Shown in pieces: positions 1-12,900 of a DNA stretch of 64,000 nt; positions within the stretch are counted from its first letter, which is position 1; each line of letters begins with the position of its first letter. The DNA comes from Daedaleopsis sinensis. Lineage: Eukaryota > Basidiomycota > Agaricomycetes > Polyporales > Polyporaceae. The translations under genes were made by a program, and so were the position numbers. The stretch lies in assembly GCA_033807695.1 (NCBI GenBank), contig CM066301.1, positions 2,356,001 to 2,420,000 on the forward strand, in the 5' to 3' direction. The notes under the pieces are model-generated. The model did no database searches. It was not told the DNA's origin and worked only from the letters and a program-made list of their open reading frames with translations.

Positions 1-411
1 ACTTTAGGTCCTAGGATCTGCTGAAGCTTAGAGGATAGTGTCCGACAGAGACAGCGAATATATTGACGAACCGGCAAATCGCCTTCTCCGTGCCAGGATA
101 GCTGGTTTAGTGGGAATGGTGGTTAGTTGAGTGTTCTGCTATCTTGCAGGTGACTGGGTGCAGGGTAAAATCGCAACCATCCGGATAGAACATGTTGTCA
201 TAACTCGCCGCGGCGCGCAGGTCGCCGGGATATCTTGCCGCGAGTAGCAGTGCGGGGCGGATGGCGCCGCGTACGGCGCACCGTCTAGATATCCTGCCGC
301 GAACTGTGTGTGGCCTGTGTTGCCCTGCGTGTATAAGAGGGTCTGCAGTGGAACTGTGGACTGCACATTCACTTTCACATTCATCATCTCTACTCGTATT
401 TCCACAACGCG
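1..411. other. Upstream region of the first gene
   Basis: No coding region is convincing here. The stretch holds the presumed promoter of the gene starting at 412. A TATA-like TATAAG lies at 332-337, about 75 bases ahead of the ATG. A near-identical 15-base element, GATATC(T/C)TGCCGCGA, occurs twice at about 230-244 and 288-302. The window edge cuts whatever lies further upstream. Confidence 0.5.
332..337 (+). promoter_or_regulatory. TATA box of the gene at 412
   Basis: TATAAG in a GTGTATAAGAGG context, about 75 bases upstream of the ATG at 412. The spacing suits a TATA element with a short leader. No start site has been mapped. Confidence 0.45.
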
Positions 412-1416
412 ATGAGTTCAAACACCTGGGATGACTTCGAACAGGTGAGCTCCGAGACCTACGAGACATAGAGAGAGTACTCACTCGTAGACATATATGT
501 AGAGCGACGATGTCCGGTTCAATCAAGTAGTCTCCATTTTTGACCGCGAACAGAATAGAGTCTGGGACAGGATGGAATATACAATGACCCATGGCCAACC
601 ACAGCCACAGACTATCCCCTCCTCAACACTGCAGGAAGCGATGACATTGCCCAGCCAGACCGCCGGGGATTCGAGCCCGCTGGGCGGAGTACCAACAAGC
701 CGACCGGGCCAGACGCACCAGTCAGTGGGTGCAACCGACGCGGGGAGAGCTGTGATGGCGAGGGAGGTGAGTACAATTCGCAATAATCGCTTCGTAGATT
801 CATTCTCAGGTATCAATTGAAGACACATATACCCCCCGGTTGGGTCCTTGAGCCTCTTCCGTGCATGCCATACAGCGGACACGGTCGGCAGGTCACAGAG
901 TTTGCCACGGTCATCCGATTCCAGCATGCCGACGGCTCGGAAGGTATTTCGCTCATGGATGCCTTTCGACGTGCTTGCTACGACCTGCCTGATGAAGATG
1001 CTCCTGCCTTCCCGCCCGATGTTGCTGCAAAGACATCTATTTGGATACATGTGAATATACACTCACGACCTTCGATATCGTTCTCGAAACTCACCGAAAT
1101 GTCAGGTTGTTGGCCACGAGGTCTATAGCAGGCAATTTATGGCTCGCAGGGCGACAAGCGTTGGAGAGCCTATCTCTCGGAAGGAATTAGCAAGAAAAAT
1201 CGCAGAAGAAATGCATAAATACCTGGTGTGTTTGTTAGCATGCGATCGTGTTTATTTTGTAGTTGACTTCATTATTCACAGGGGAAGATGCGCAAGCCGT
1301 TAACTTATCGAGGAGCCGAGATCAGGTTGGAGGATCTTTTTCTCTGCTCACTTTGCAGAGTTGCGAAGGGATCCTGGATGCCAATAATCCTAGTCCGTAC
1401 TAGATCACGCCGATGA
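412..1416 (+). CDS. Hypothetical protein, Agaricomycete-type, unknown function
   Basis: I do not recognise a characterised family. Five exons keep one frame: 412-444, 503-766, 823-1050, 1106-1225 and 1282-1416, giving about 259 residues. All introns are GT-AG and about 55-58 nt long. The protein starts MSSNTWDDFEQ, has a Pro/Ser/Thr-rich middle, and then an ordered part with CMPYSGHGRQVTEFATVIRF, a WIHV segment, an RQFMARR segment and ISRKELARKIAEEMHKY. The last part resembles, from memory, the WxxY/ITRxxLA pattern of poorly characterised proteins frequent in mushroom-forming fungi. No signal peptide or membrane helix is visible. The start is the first ATG after the TATA box. The exon structure is well supported by continuous frame; the function is unknown. 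Confidence 0.6.
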
Positions 1417-2905
1417 GAGTCTAAAATCATGTAGTCGTATGCATTGCTTCGTGTACGATCCTTCAGTTCCGTCGTCCTGTTTCAGATATCGAGTCAATGA
1501 GGCTGAGGCGAGACTGCTTCCAGTTGATCGCAACCAGATCGCGCGCACGACCGGTCGCAGTTGATGAGGGGCCGGATTAGAATACTATATGTTCGAGTTA
1601 TCGGTTGTTAGCCTACCAGTCACAATGTACACAAACATTAACTCACGATCTCCGGTGACCACGAGTGCGCTCAGCTGAGGAATGAATCTCGTTGATTTTC
1701 ATTCATAACTGAGTAGGGTCAAGGAACTCACTGTGGGCTTGAGGAAGGCATGGGTGGGCGTTACGTGAATGTCCGGTTACACTGCAGGGGACGGCGGCAG
1801 GCAGCTAATCGCGTTACGGGGGGCAGGACATCTCGGGGCGTGTACTAGTCTATATATCTGGGGAAGACGCTCGCCAGTGGTAGTACAGCATGATGGTGAC
1901 ATTGCCAGTGCGTGTCTTCGCAGACCATCCTTGACAGATACGCTCCCACCTCCCTGTTCTGAAGCAGGTCAAGAGACCACAAGAGCGCGCCATGGCTGTT
2001 CTCGAGAGCCACCGATACGGGCATTTCTGACAACGGTGCGGACGACGGTGGAAGTGAATAGCAAGTGTTTCCCGGGGCCCGAGGACTCGATAACGAAGTA
2101 CTTACTACTATTACGCTCTCTGAGTTCAAGGCCTGATATATTGAAATCAGCTACGTCATCATCATGAACCACTCGAGGGGAGTTAGCAGGCCTCTAGTTC
2201 CGGCGGCGTCGTTCCTTCAGCTTGTAGTACTTGCAGAGTAGAGATGGAGTCGAGGTTTCCAAACACTGCTGGCAGTGTGAGGCACTGCCTCCAAGAGGCA
2301 ATGCCTGGCGCCTAACCTGAACCACACGGCGTGCGTCTGTGTCATATTATATTAATCAGCACCCTTCAGCGCTTCAGCACCATTAATAGGTGACTACTAG
2401 TACTAGTACTGTACGAATAGCTATGATATTGCACTAGTACTCCAGTGGGCAAACACCGCTCTACTAAAACTTAACGAATGCAGTCGTATGTACTAATTTA
2501 TGAGATAACTACTAGTACTAGTATGAGCGCACTACTAACACCGGCATTCAGTAGGTTTTAATATTCTATATCCCGGCCATCAAGTGCCCGCGGTACCCGG
2601 ATGTCAGATAAGTAGTCTCTCAAGGTAGTGACGTCAGCTGTAGTAAGCTTAGCCTGGACCTGGACAGAACAGATTCAGTACACACCTCTCGCTCTGCGAG
2701 TCTTTACTTCGTACGTCGTTAGACTATAGTACCAGACGACAACCCGGTGCGTTTCATTGAAACCTGGTTAAACATCATTCGCTCACCAACTCCAGGTATC
2801 TTCACACCGGCATCAGGCCTATTTGCGGTCGTTGTATAACGGATACATAACCTCGAGGCTCATTCACAAACATCACAAGACCAAACGTTTAAGAAATCCT
2901 GCATT
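1417..2905. other. Gene-poor intergenic region with small repeats
   Basis: No complete gene is supported over about 1.5 kb. Protein-like reading occurs on the minus strand around 1845-2172 in two frames (see findings) but lacks a clear start and is probably chance or a decayed remnant. ACTAGT palindromes cluster at 2395-2525. A TGACGTCA palindrome sits at 2629-2636. The last part, with TATAACG near 2835, is probably the promoter of the hydrolase gene at 2906. Confidence 0.5.
2629..2636. promoter_or_regulatory. TGACGTCA palindrome (CRE-like)
   Basis: A perfect TGACGTCA, the consensus bound by ATF/CREB bZIP factors (Atf1/Pcr1 type in fungi), lies 270 bases upstream of the alpha/beta hydrolase ATG. 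Stress control of the hydrolase is an inference only. Confidence 0.35.
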
Positions 2906-4235
2906 ATGACAAGCGAGATCATGCCCTCTGCACCAAGTTCTGACAGTGACACCATCACGGCACCTCGAACCATTTTCGACCCTGCTACATGTACCCGCAA
3001 AGGTCTCTGCCCGGTCACACAAATCAGGAACACAGGAGACCCGCTAGAGAGCCATTCACTGTACTATGAAGTGCACGGGACAGGCCCGGAGAAGGTTGTG
3101 TTCATCATGGGGTGCGTGCCCATTTGTCTGAGATACAGGTCTTCGGCACTAACGCATAGTCTGTGTGGTAGGCTTAACTCTAGCTCCGCTGGGTGGCTAC
3201 CCCAAGTAGACTATTATGGTCGCAAGCCCGAGTACTCTGTACTGGTGTTTGACAACAGGGGCGTAGGGAACAGCGGTGCCCCTCGCGGGCCATACACGTA
3301 CGTCCAGCTAGCCATCCTGAACTAAAATCCCACCTCGAGCCCTTCTTGGGTTGCAATTCCAGAACGAGCGGCATGGCGGACGATGTGGTCACCCTTCTGG
3401 ACTTCATTGGATGGTCGGCTCAGCATCAAATTCATGTCGTCGGTGTGTCTCTTGGAGGAATGATTGCGCAAGGTATGTAAACCTACGATCCCTCTGAGCC
3501 GTCGTCAGAGCCCGGTCAAACACCGTCCCAGAGCTCGCAACGAAGATACCAGAGCGTATAGCGTCTTTGTCCTTGATCGTAACGAAACCGGGCAGGCGGC
3601 GGTTAGTGGAATTGCCCTCCGTGAGTCACCCATAAATGCCAATCTCTACACATACAGCGATAACTGACAGGGTCTCTAGTATATTGGTATCAAGAACCTG
3701 GTGCGGACCATGATGATCAAGGAACCGGAACGGAGGATCCCTCTCGTGCTCGAAATGCTCTTTCCACGAGAATGGTTGGATGCCAAGAATCCAGAAGACC
3801 CGGAAGGGCGAACGAACAGAGAGATTGAGACAGCAGTCCGTCTACCTTCACCATACAATAACATCAAAAGTCAAAGTCTCATCATTCATTATTTCGCAGT
3901 CTTACCGCAAACGAGTTGCTTTTACACGACCACAACCGTTCGTTGCTGGCATCTCACAGATGGCTGCGGCGATGACGCACCACGTATCACCTGAGCGGCT
4001 GAGGACAATCTCATCCACAATCCCAAAGGTTCTCATCGTCACAGGGGATTCCGACCATCTAGTCGATCCTGCCAATAGTCATTTCATCAAGGAACATATG
4101 CCGGAGGCGGAGTTGGTGGTACGCGAGGGAGCTGCACACGGTCTGACGATGCAATGCAAGCAATGGATGAATAATCTTCTTGAGAGGACTTTCAAGGAAG
4201 GTCGCGAACGCGTAGGGAGTAGTGTCGCAGAGTGA
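2906..4235 (+). CDS. Alpha/beta hydrolase fold protein
   Basis: A serine hydrolase of the alpha/beta fold; the substrate cannot be told from sequence. The reading starts at ATG 2906 and is carried through about six exons. Key marks in order are YYEVHGTGPEKVVFIMG (first strand of the fold), VLVFDNRGVGNSGAP (the region after the oxyanion loop), GVSLGGMIAQ (nucleophile elbow, catalytic Ser), then LIVTGDSDHLV (catalytic Asp) and REGAAHGLTMQ (catalytic His) near the C-terminus. Introns begin at about 3112, 3299, 3472 and 3620, plus one in about 3840-3910. Length is about 350 residues, normal for the family. No signal peptide is seen, so a cytosolic enzyme is likely. Epoxide-hydrolase-like or esterase activities are both possible. 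Confidence 0.8.
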
Positions 4236-4423
4236 GGACAGTAGGATATTTGATACGACGGAACGTACGTTACGATTGCTTGTCAAACTCTTTCCAAGAA
4301 CCACAATCTGGAGGCGACAAAGAGTAGACAGGAGATGATAGAGGCGATATCGAAAGGTAAGACCCTGCGCAGAGATGAGATTGCGATGACTGAGCAAGTA
4401 AGGACTGCGTACTTGAACGAGGG

Positions 4424-4917
4424 TTAATGCTCCTTCAACATCGCGGCCAACGTTTTCCTCGCTTCGCGGGGAAGTCCTCTCAGCGCTGTCCTCGCCTCCG
4501 ACGTCTCTATCCGTATATTTGATGGGAAGTCTGCGCCAGCCTCCTGCTGTCGCTTCTGGAGTACCTCGATGAGGGACAGTCGAGGGACGTCTGACCGGAC
4601 TGGTTCAGGGATGGGCCGAAGGGCGGGGTCGACTTTAGATCGCGGTACGACACGCACAAGGCGAGCAAGCGTGGGGCGCATCCTGTCCTGAGGCTACTGA
4701 AAGCGGAGGAGAGATTAGAGGGACCCGACGAGGAAGTAGCAGAACAGCGCACCCGCAAAGGTGAGGGTCGAAAGCAAAGTGTTAGCTCGTCACGCATCAC
4801 GGCTAACGCCCTCGTGACCTGGCGCGACGCGACGCGACCTGATAGGCGCCAAGTCGCTCATCCCACTTTGAAGGTAACCACCACGTCGGAGCTACGTTCT
4901 CTTCGTGCACCATTCAT
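4424..4917 (-). CDS. Small hypothetical protein, about 125 residues
   Basis: Not recognised. The last exon (4424 to about 4687) reads LARLVRVVPRSKVDPALRPI, then SLIEVLQKRQQEAGADF and ends KTLAAMLKEH; it is Arg-rich and looks like real protein. A possible upstream structure starts at ATG 4917, with introns roughly 4816-4866 and 4688-4744, giving MNGARRERSSDVVVTFK followed by RALAVMRDELTL. The coding start would lie only 54 bases from the divergent helicase ATG at 4972, so the two would share a very short bidirectional promoter. An alternative is a single-exon gene starting at 4681. The basic N-terminal half could suit a mitochondrial or ribosome-related protein, but this is a guess. Confidence 0.4.
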
Positions 4918-4971
4918 CCTACATCTTCCATCGTCATTTGACTACGTTTCACGAGCATTGATACACTGAGG

Positions 4972-7900
4972 ATGTCTACCAACACTCGTAAGCGGAAGAC
5001 ACCCTCAGGAGATGGTGGGCCTGGGCCATCCAAGAAACGTGCGGGCAAGAAGATGGCGCTACAAGACGCCGCCCTAGTGTGGCCCGAGTACTTCAACTAT
5101 GTGTGTTCCACTGCTTGTGCGTACGCCTAGTGCGACTAACAGCCTAATCCTAATACCTCCAGTTATTCAAGGTATGCTCTCTCTGTAAAGTCGTCGAAGC
5201 CAACTGCCAGTGTCGAGCCCTTATCGCCATCCTGGCACCTTCTGCAGGTATTCAAGGTACTTGTGATACATGTGTTCCTAGCAGCAAGATCCGGCTGACA
5301 AAAACATTGCAGGCTCTGAACACCGTGCTCGCATTTTGCTCCTCGCGAAAGAACTTCGCTATCACCTTTCCCGTTGTGAGAACCTCCGTGGAAGCCCTTT
5401 TACACGAGTGAGTTCTCTTTGAGCAGGCGTGTGTATCGTACTGAGTTGCTTCGTAAGGCCCTTGGAGCTCGATAAAGTTGCTGAACTCAAGTGCGGTTCC
5501 TTCAGCTTCCGGTCCTCCGCACAATCCTAACTGATTGATCCAGGGCATTGCTCCCTGAGGTTGTCAAGTTCGCATACACCCCTCGAATCGAGCTCCGCAT
5601 TCACAGCGATCAGAATGGTGCCAAAGGGAGGGACCGCTCCCCAGATTTCTCTGCGTTTCGGGCCGCAGCCGCGGGTGCATCCAGCTCACGACTGACAGAT
5701 GTCGACGCAGACGAGCATGTTCTTGTTTTGGATTTCGTGGACAATACACGAGGAACTAAATCATCTATTACGGGATATGCATATGCACTGCCTCCTACGC
5801 TAACACCAGCAGCGACCAAGAAGTTGGTGGAAAAGCGCAATAATCGGTTCGTGGAAGCTGTCAATGAGTTAGTTATGTTAACGGTTTATGCATTATAATG
5901 CGCTGAAACGTCGGGGGTTATCGCAGGTTACTTAAAGCTACTCAGGAGGGCGAAGATCCCGTGGCCTTACTCCGTGCAGCCGCTCGAGATCATATTCCCG
6001 TTCATCCTGGTTCGAAGGAAACTGCACAAGGTGCAAGTCAAGTGGATCTGAAGGGAAAGCCTCGCGAAGTTCCTGAGCCCGAACATAGACCATCCATCGA
6101 AGATGTGATTAATGAGCTTGAGAACCAGGAGTGGTACAAGGACCAGATTGCGTACAAACGCGTGTTTGAAGCCAAAGAGGGGCAGTCTGGTATGTGGCTC
6201 TTCCCGTGTACGTGCATCTTCACTCAAACGCTCACAACATTATGACTGTTAAAGCGACTCTGGATCCGCCTCTTTCAAAAACAATCGCGCAAGCACTGCT
6301 AGATGCACGCAAGATAAAATCGTTGTATACTCACCAAGTCGCAGCGATCAATGCGCTCGCTCAGCGTCAGAATGTCATCGTGTCCACAAGCACCGCATCG
6401 GGGAAGAGTGTTATATACCAAGTTCGACGTTTTGTCTTCTGTGTACGCGTTGGAGTTCTCATGATGACTATAGGTGCCTCTCTTGCAATTTCTAGAAGCC
6501 GATCCACAGTCCACGGCGATCTTCGTCTACCCAACCAAGGTCTGTACCCTAAAACTGAGGTTGTTGGTCCCACTCCGTCTCACCGTCACGTAGGCGTTGG
6601 CGCAGGACCAGCGGGCCGCCTTAGAGCAACTGCTCTACTCGTGTCCAGGTCTAGAAAATGTGCAGGTATCAACATACGATGGTGATACTCCTCAAGAACT
6701 GCGTGCTGGTACGTCCGCACATGTGTATATGAGTTAGTAGCGCTGACGTATATAATTATGAAGGTATCCGGGAAACGGCATCCGTGATCTTCACAAACTT
6801 CGTGGGTACCTATTACGCAGGTCCACATGTATCCGTGTGTGTACCGATAGGTCCTCGTATCAGGATATGATACATGCGTCCATCTTGCCACACGAGGACA
6901 CATGGCGGAGGTAGCCATCGTGCTTCTGATCTAGCTCTATTCCGCATGGCTGATACCCCTCTCAGATTTCTCAAGAACCTCAAGCTTGTGGCAGTTGATG
7001 AATTGCACTATTATCACGGTGTCTTTGGCAGGTCAGCGCATTTCTCATTCAAATTCAAGCGCCGCTTATATGTGGAACAATAGCCATGTTGCTCAGGTCG
7101 TGAGGAGACTTAGACGGGTCTGCGCTGCGGTGGGAAGTAAGTCGCCAATGCGGTAGACGGCTGCGCGCTTTATCCTCATAGGTCTGCCGTCAGATCGCCG
7201 TTCTCGATTTGTGTCTTGCAGTGCGACTATCTCACAGCCAAAGGAGCATATGCAAAACATATTTGGCATCGAGGTTTGTGACCCCGTGTCCAGCCGATCT
7301 GTCTGCTGAAGGTATATCCTTAGGATATCGAAGAGATCACCGAGGACGGGGCGCCTTCGGGGCGCAAGGATTTCTTGGTATGGAACCCGCCGTTGAAGGA
7401 TGCCATGGACCCTGCGCTTGGGAGAGTGCATTCGATGCCTGAAGCCACGAGACTTATGCGTTTCCTCATGGCGAGAGGAGTTCGCGTGATCCTGTTCTGC
7501 AAGGTAAGCATTTGACACCATACCCGCTTACATGCATCCGATTGAGCGGAGGATTAGATCAGGAAGTCATGCGAACTCGTAAGCATATCGTACTCTGTCG
7601 TCGGACAAGGGGCTCATCGAAGGCGCAGGCCATGAAAGCGCTTAGGCAGGAACTGTCTGCAGATGGCCGCCTGGATATTCTGGAACGAGTCATGTCGTAT
7701 CGTGGTGGATACTCTCAGGAGGTATGCACAGGCGGAGTGCGGGACTGCAACCTTAATGGCTTCTCAACCACAATTAATTACACAGGATCGACGGCGAATT
7801 GAACGGGAAGCCTTTTCGGGGAATTTACTCGGGATAGTTGCTACCAACGCCCTGGAACTGGGCGTCGACATCGGCGTTCTCGACGCAGTCATAATGCTGG

Positions 7901-9828
7901 GGTTCCCCATGGGCGGCCTCGCGAGCTTCGTAAGTCTTTCGCACGTCGTATACGTATGTCTATTCTCAATGAGGTACACAGCGCCAACAAGCGGGCAGAG
8001 CGGGTCGCCGGGCGAGGGATGCCCTCGCCGTTTTTGTCGCGGACGCATTGCCCGTGGATCAGCACTACATCAACAACCCCGAGGAGCTCTTCGATCGTCA
8101 GACAAGCGACCTCATGGTCGATCTTGACAGCAAAGTGATTCTAGAAGCCCACTTGCAGTGCGCTGCCCACGAGATGCCGTTGACTGACGAAGACGAGACG
8201 TACTTCGGCTCCAACATGAAGGAAATATGTGCCACGAAGCTTGAGAAGGATAGAGAAGGCTGGTGGGTCTATCACTGCCACCGATTTTTTCATCTCGGGT
8301 GTTGATGTTTATGTATCATGATCTCCCACAGGTATCACACACATCCACGATACCTGCCATATCCTGCCAAACACGTCTCTATCCGAGGGATCGAGGATGA
8401 GAAGTACAGCGTCGTGGATGTCACACGTGTCGGAAGACCTGGTGGTACTGCACACATACTTGAAGAAGTCGAGCTCTCGCGCGCATTATTCGAAATCTAT
8501 GAAGGAGCAGTGGTTTGTAGTTATTAGCTCATCGCTCGTTCCAGCATTCTGACGACCCTTGTTCCAGTTCATACATCAAGGCTTAACTTTCCTTGTCAGT
8601 TTTCATTTACTTGCCTTGATGAACGTTCGTACCCCTGAAGTCTAATATCTTCAGGTACAAGAAGTCAGTCACGACTCCAAAATGGCAAAGTTGGTCAGAT
8701 CGGATGTCAATTGGATCACCGAGCCCAGGTTAGTATTTTCATCGTGTGTAACGACATGGTGCTCAGAATTGCCTTTTAAGGGACTTCACAAATATCGACC
8801 CACTACAGACGTACCGGATTAGAGAAATCAAAGGATCCCCTCATCGCGCCTTCTATGGTCGTGAGCAGTCTTTTGTTTCATCTGTAGAATTGGGCTTGCT
8901 TAATGAAACCTGTTTAGGTGTCGAGTTGTTCACTCTTGTCTATGGTACGTCGCTCATTTGGACACGGGGCGCGCAGTCATACTCAACTCCAACTACACCG
9001 ACACGCTCTTATAGGCTACTTCAAGCTCAGGTAGACTCGCACACTGTCATATCGACTGATCTGTGCTAAGGAGATTGTCCCAGAAACAAGGCGATCATTG
9101 ATGCAGTTGACCTAGACACCCCGCCCTGGCAGCGTGAAACGATGGGGATGTGGTTGGACGTGCCCAAGCCCGTGCTCGAGCTCATGCGAGACTCAGGCCT
9201 CAACCCTGCAGAGGCTATCCATGCAGCACAACATGCCTTCTTGAACCGCTTCGCCCTTGCTGCTGATCTTCGAACAGAATGCAAGGTGCCGGAGAAGGAG
9301 TACAAGGCCACTGCCTCGCAGCGGAAGCGACCGGCGAGGTACGTCCTAGGCTCCTTGCAAGATCAACGTCGCTGAGTAATGTCTAGACTTATATTCTACG
9401 AGCCTTCGGGTAAGAAAGGTGGTGTTTCAGTGAGAGCGTTCGATCACGGTATGTCATTTTGCGTTGCAGTGCTAGCTCCCTCTATAAACTCACTTGACCT
9501 AGTCAATGATACCCTACGCGATGCCCATGACCGGACAGAGGCATGCGGGTGCAGCGAAGGATGTGCCTCGTGTACGCATAATAGCACTCCATCACAGCTG
9601 TGATTTGCTGACATGTAGGTCACAGGTGTGGTCAGTCCATCCTGCAAAGAAGGGAATCTGGTATCGTCGAAAGCCGGCGCCCTGGTCGTGCTCAAAGCCC
9701 TCCTGGGTCTCCCTATCGACGTCGACCTCTTACAGCCGCCAGACGGGATGGTCAGCGACGCATTCGATACTGTCGTAGAGGCAACCAGCGTCCGCGTCGC
9801 TGAGGGTGTCGAAGTCGAGTCGGCATAG
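4972..9828 (+). CDS. HRQ1: HRQ1-type ATP-dependent 3'-5' DNA helicase
   Basis: A superfamily 2 helicase related to yeast Hrq1 and human RECQ4, acting in the nucleus on DNA repair (crosslinks, telomeres). The gene has many short introns. Order: a basic N-terminus (MSTNTRKRKTPSGDGG); a long N-terminal region; VSTSTASGKSVIYQV (Walker A) near 6385-6420; FVYPTKALAQDQ (motif Ia); LVAVDELHYYHG (DEAH-type motif II, here DELH) near 6990-7025; ATNALELGVDIG (motif V) near 7850; RQQAGRAGRRARDAL (motif VI) near 7982; WWVY after 8260. The C-terminal DUF1998/MZB zinc site is CGCSEGCASC followed by SPSCKEGN, split by the intron at about 9574-9627. All core motifs are intact. The stop is 76 bases from the convergent SCY1-like gene. 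Confidence 0.85.
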
Positions 9829-9904
9829 ATACAGAAGTGACAGACGAATCAATCATCCTCAATAATATACCCAGCCATACAGTCAGTTACCAGCCAGAAC
9901 ATAA

Positions 9905-12900
9905 TTACGCTAGAGGATCGAAGTCTCCCCAGTCATCCTTAGATAGCTGCTTGGATGAATGTGTGGTTCCAGCCCATTGCGGCTGCGCGGGCTTCGAAGG
10001 AGCCAGTACGCTGCCCATGGACATCTGTGGAGCGAAAAAGGCCGGTGGTGGTGATGCTGATGTCATTGGTTGCATTGGTTGCATGGGTTGTGATAGTTGC
10101 GCAGGAGCTAGTGATATGTTGTAATTCGGCGCTGTAGGGGCAGCGTTGAAAGCGTTAACCGGAGGGGTAGCGTTGTACGTAGGAAAAGATTGTTGCATCG
10201 GAGCCATGGACGGCGTCGAGGCCATCGGCCGGGATGCCATCGCAGACGACGGCGTCGTGTCGTGTGGAAACGCAGATGAGTTGAACGAATTGGCGGATAC
10301 ACGAGTCGCGCCCAGTCCTGCTCCAGGGCGGGAGAGAGGAGATCGCGCAGTATGCGGATTCAACGAACTTGATATCTTAGGCGACGATGGCAAAGACTGC
10401 GTCTGCTGGGCCGTGGTAAATGATGCCGTGCGCTGTGTTTGCGGCACGATGGGTGCAATGGGTGGAGACAGCGCTGGACTCAGTGCGGCTGACTGAGGTA
10501 GAAAGAATCAGTTCGGACCGACGCAGCGCTGCACGGTGCTTCAACTCACAGATGGCTCGCTCGAGAATATGCTTCCCCACACCTCGTCTTCCCAGCTCTT
10601 GGTATTATCGGTTGCACCGTCTGTCTTCAGGGGTGAAGCAGTGCCACTGTTCCCCACAAGACTCTCGAAGTCAACGGGCCCAGCGGGGTTGGTCGACACA
10701 CTCATTCTGCCGTTTACAGCAGAACGATCTTCTATTCGCTGGGAGTCACGGAGGTATTGGTCGTGTTCCTTCTCCACACGGTCGCCAAGTTTCTTGATGA
10801 CATCCATAAAGCGTTTGAATTGGGTCACAGTTAGCACTGTCCAAAGATATAGATGAGCGCAGGATCCCTGCTGCGCGAATAATTCGATCACTCACAGGGC
10901 CCCATGGACATTGCCCAGAGCTGAGGTAGAACGAGAGTTGCGACAGCTTCTCGGTCTACCTTCATACCCATCGCCTCCTGAACGGCGAGCGTTGCCATCT
11001 GAATGAACGTGATTAGCGAGGGGTCATGTTCTGGCCGTCATGTCAGATAGATGCATACAGTCACAGCAGGTTCTTTCGTCCGTATCCTGGACAACAATGG
11101 TACTAGCTTTTGCGTCAAACTCGACTAGTGATAAATTCCATGAGCACGCCACAATAGGCCGGAACCATAGGTGCGCACCTGATCAAGCGTGTTCACCATA
11201 GACAGGAAGGTTTCCAATGTCGCGACTTTGACTGACAGTATGCGGGTTTTCGTGAAGACCAGCTGGAGAACGGGTGAGTGTCCTGACGGCGAATCCTTCT
11301 GAGGTTACTCACTGCAACCCTCGGAAACAGTACACCCTGCACTTCTGCGTAGTCGATAGTCTCGCAGAGAGTAGGCACTGCCTTGAGCGCACGCTCTTGG
11401 ACCTTCCACGCTGTCAGCGGCATGGACCATGATATAATTCTTTATACCTACGATAGCATGCTCGCTTTCCAAGGCGTTGTAAACCAAGGGAAGAACGTCT
11501 ACGGCGGGCGAGAAATCAGCAATAGATCTCGAACAAAGATTGCATCCACTGCTCACGTTCTCGAAACACAGGCTTCTCAGTCTTGTCCTGTAGCATCTGC
11601 AGGTTGTCCAGTAGTGTCAACATGTTCTGCGGAGGCTCCTTGATCGCAAACAATGGTTTCAAACTCGGCAACACCAGAGCTGCGAATTGGATGGAGGACA
11701 GTATTTGCGCGATTGCAAATATGTTGGGGAGGATATATGGCAGTAGATGGGTATCTTTCATCTGGGATAGAACTTCTCAGTCTTCCAGGTCCTTCGCGCC
11801 GTCAATCATGTGCTCTGACTCACCTCTTCCAGAAGCGACGGTAGAATCTTGCGGGTACGTAGCCCCTCTGTGAACCTATCGAGAACGCTAGTCAAGCCCT
11901 TCATGAACGAGATCTTCTCCTCCCGGGTCTTGGCAGCGAAATTTGACCGGTCGAGGAAGTTGAGCGTCGAGACAGGCAGGGAAGAAAAGAATGCATGCAA
12001 CGGTAGATCGGAGGGATTAGGTCGACTATGTGGTTGTCGTGTGATAAGTGCGTTGAGAAGTGCTATGAGGACGTCAGGAACTTCCTACTTTGGACTAATA
12101 GAGAGATGGGTGTACTTCTCAAGTCCTGCTCTAGTCGTTCTATACCTGCCAATGCCTTTCCAGCGTTATCGCGCACTGACGTGAGACTGCCGTGGTTCTT
12201 GAAGGGCGGGTTGCCTTTACAATGTACTGCATAAATTAAGCACCCTAGTGAGTACATGTCGGAGGCGGGGTCGAGTACTTCGTCCAGGGCATATTCAGGC
12301 GCTGTAAAGACGATAAGTATTGTAATGTTTGGCGGAATCTTGGTACCAGAACGCACCGATGTAGTCGAACGATCGTTGTGTGTATGACGATGCGCGTCCA
12401 TCGAACGTCGGGAACTCCCATCGTGTGGGTCCCCCATCCGCTTTGGAGAGTGGTATTGTGAGACCGAGTCCTGATAGCTTCCAGTCACCCTACATACTTC
12501 TTTTGAGTAAGTTGTATAGGGCTTTCATAAGGGTTCACTTACCGCGTTGTTAATCACGATGCTCTCCGGGTTGATGTTGGAATGGATGAGACGAGCAGAG
12601 GTGTGCAGGAAGGAGAGACCCTTGCATATCTGCAAAATCCCCTTCTGAATCTGTAGCGAGCATTCGTTTCGAGTCAAAGTGACGATACATATCTGGCATG
12701 CGCACCTCGACTTCATCCAGTTCGACAAGCGGCGTGTATTGGAACGAACCGGGTATGGACAAGTGCAATGACGAGAGAAGAGGTTCAGTGGCAAAGATGA
12801 GCTCGTTCCGGGTCTCCTCAAGGGGCTCAACCATCTCTTCAACCCTCTAGTCAGACTATCTCGCACATGATTGATAGAGTACTCCTCACCTAGAATCGAC

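Noticed and set aside
1769..2167. A 132-codon plus-strand open frame
   Set aside because: Low-order composition, no recognisable motif and no splice context; treated as chance.
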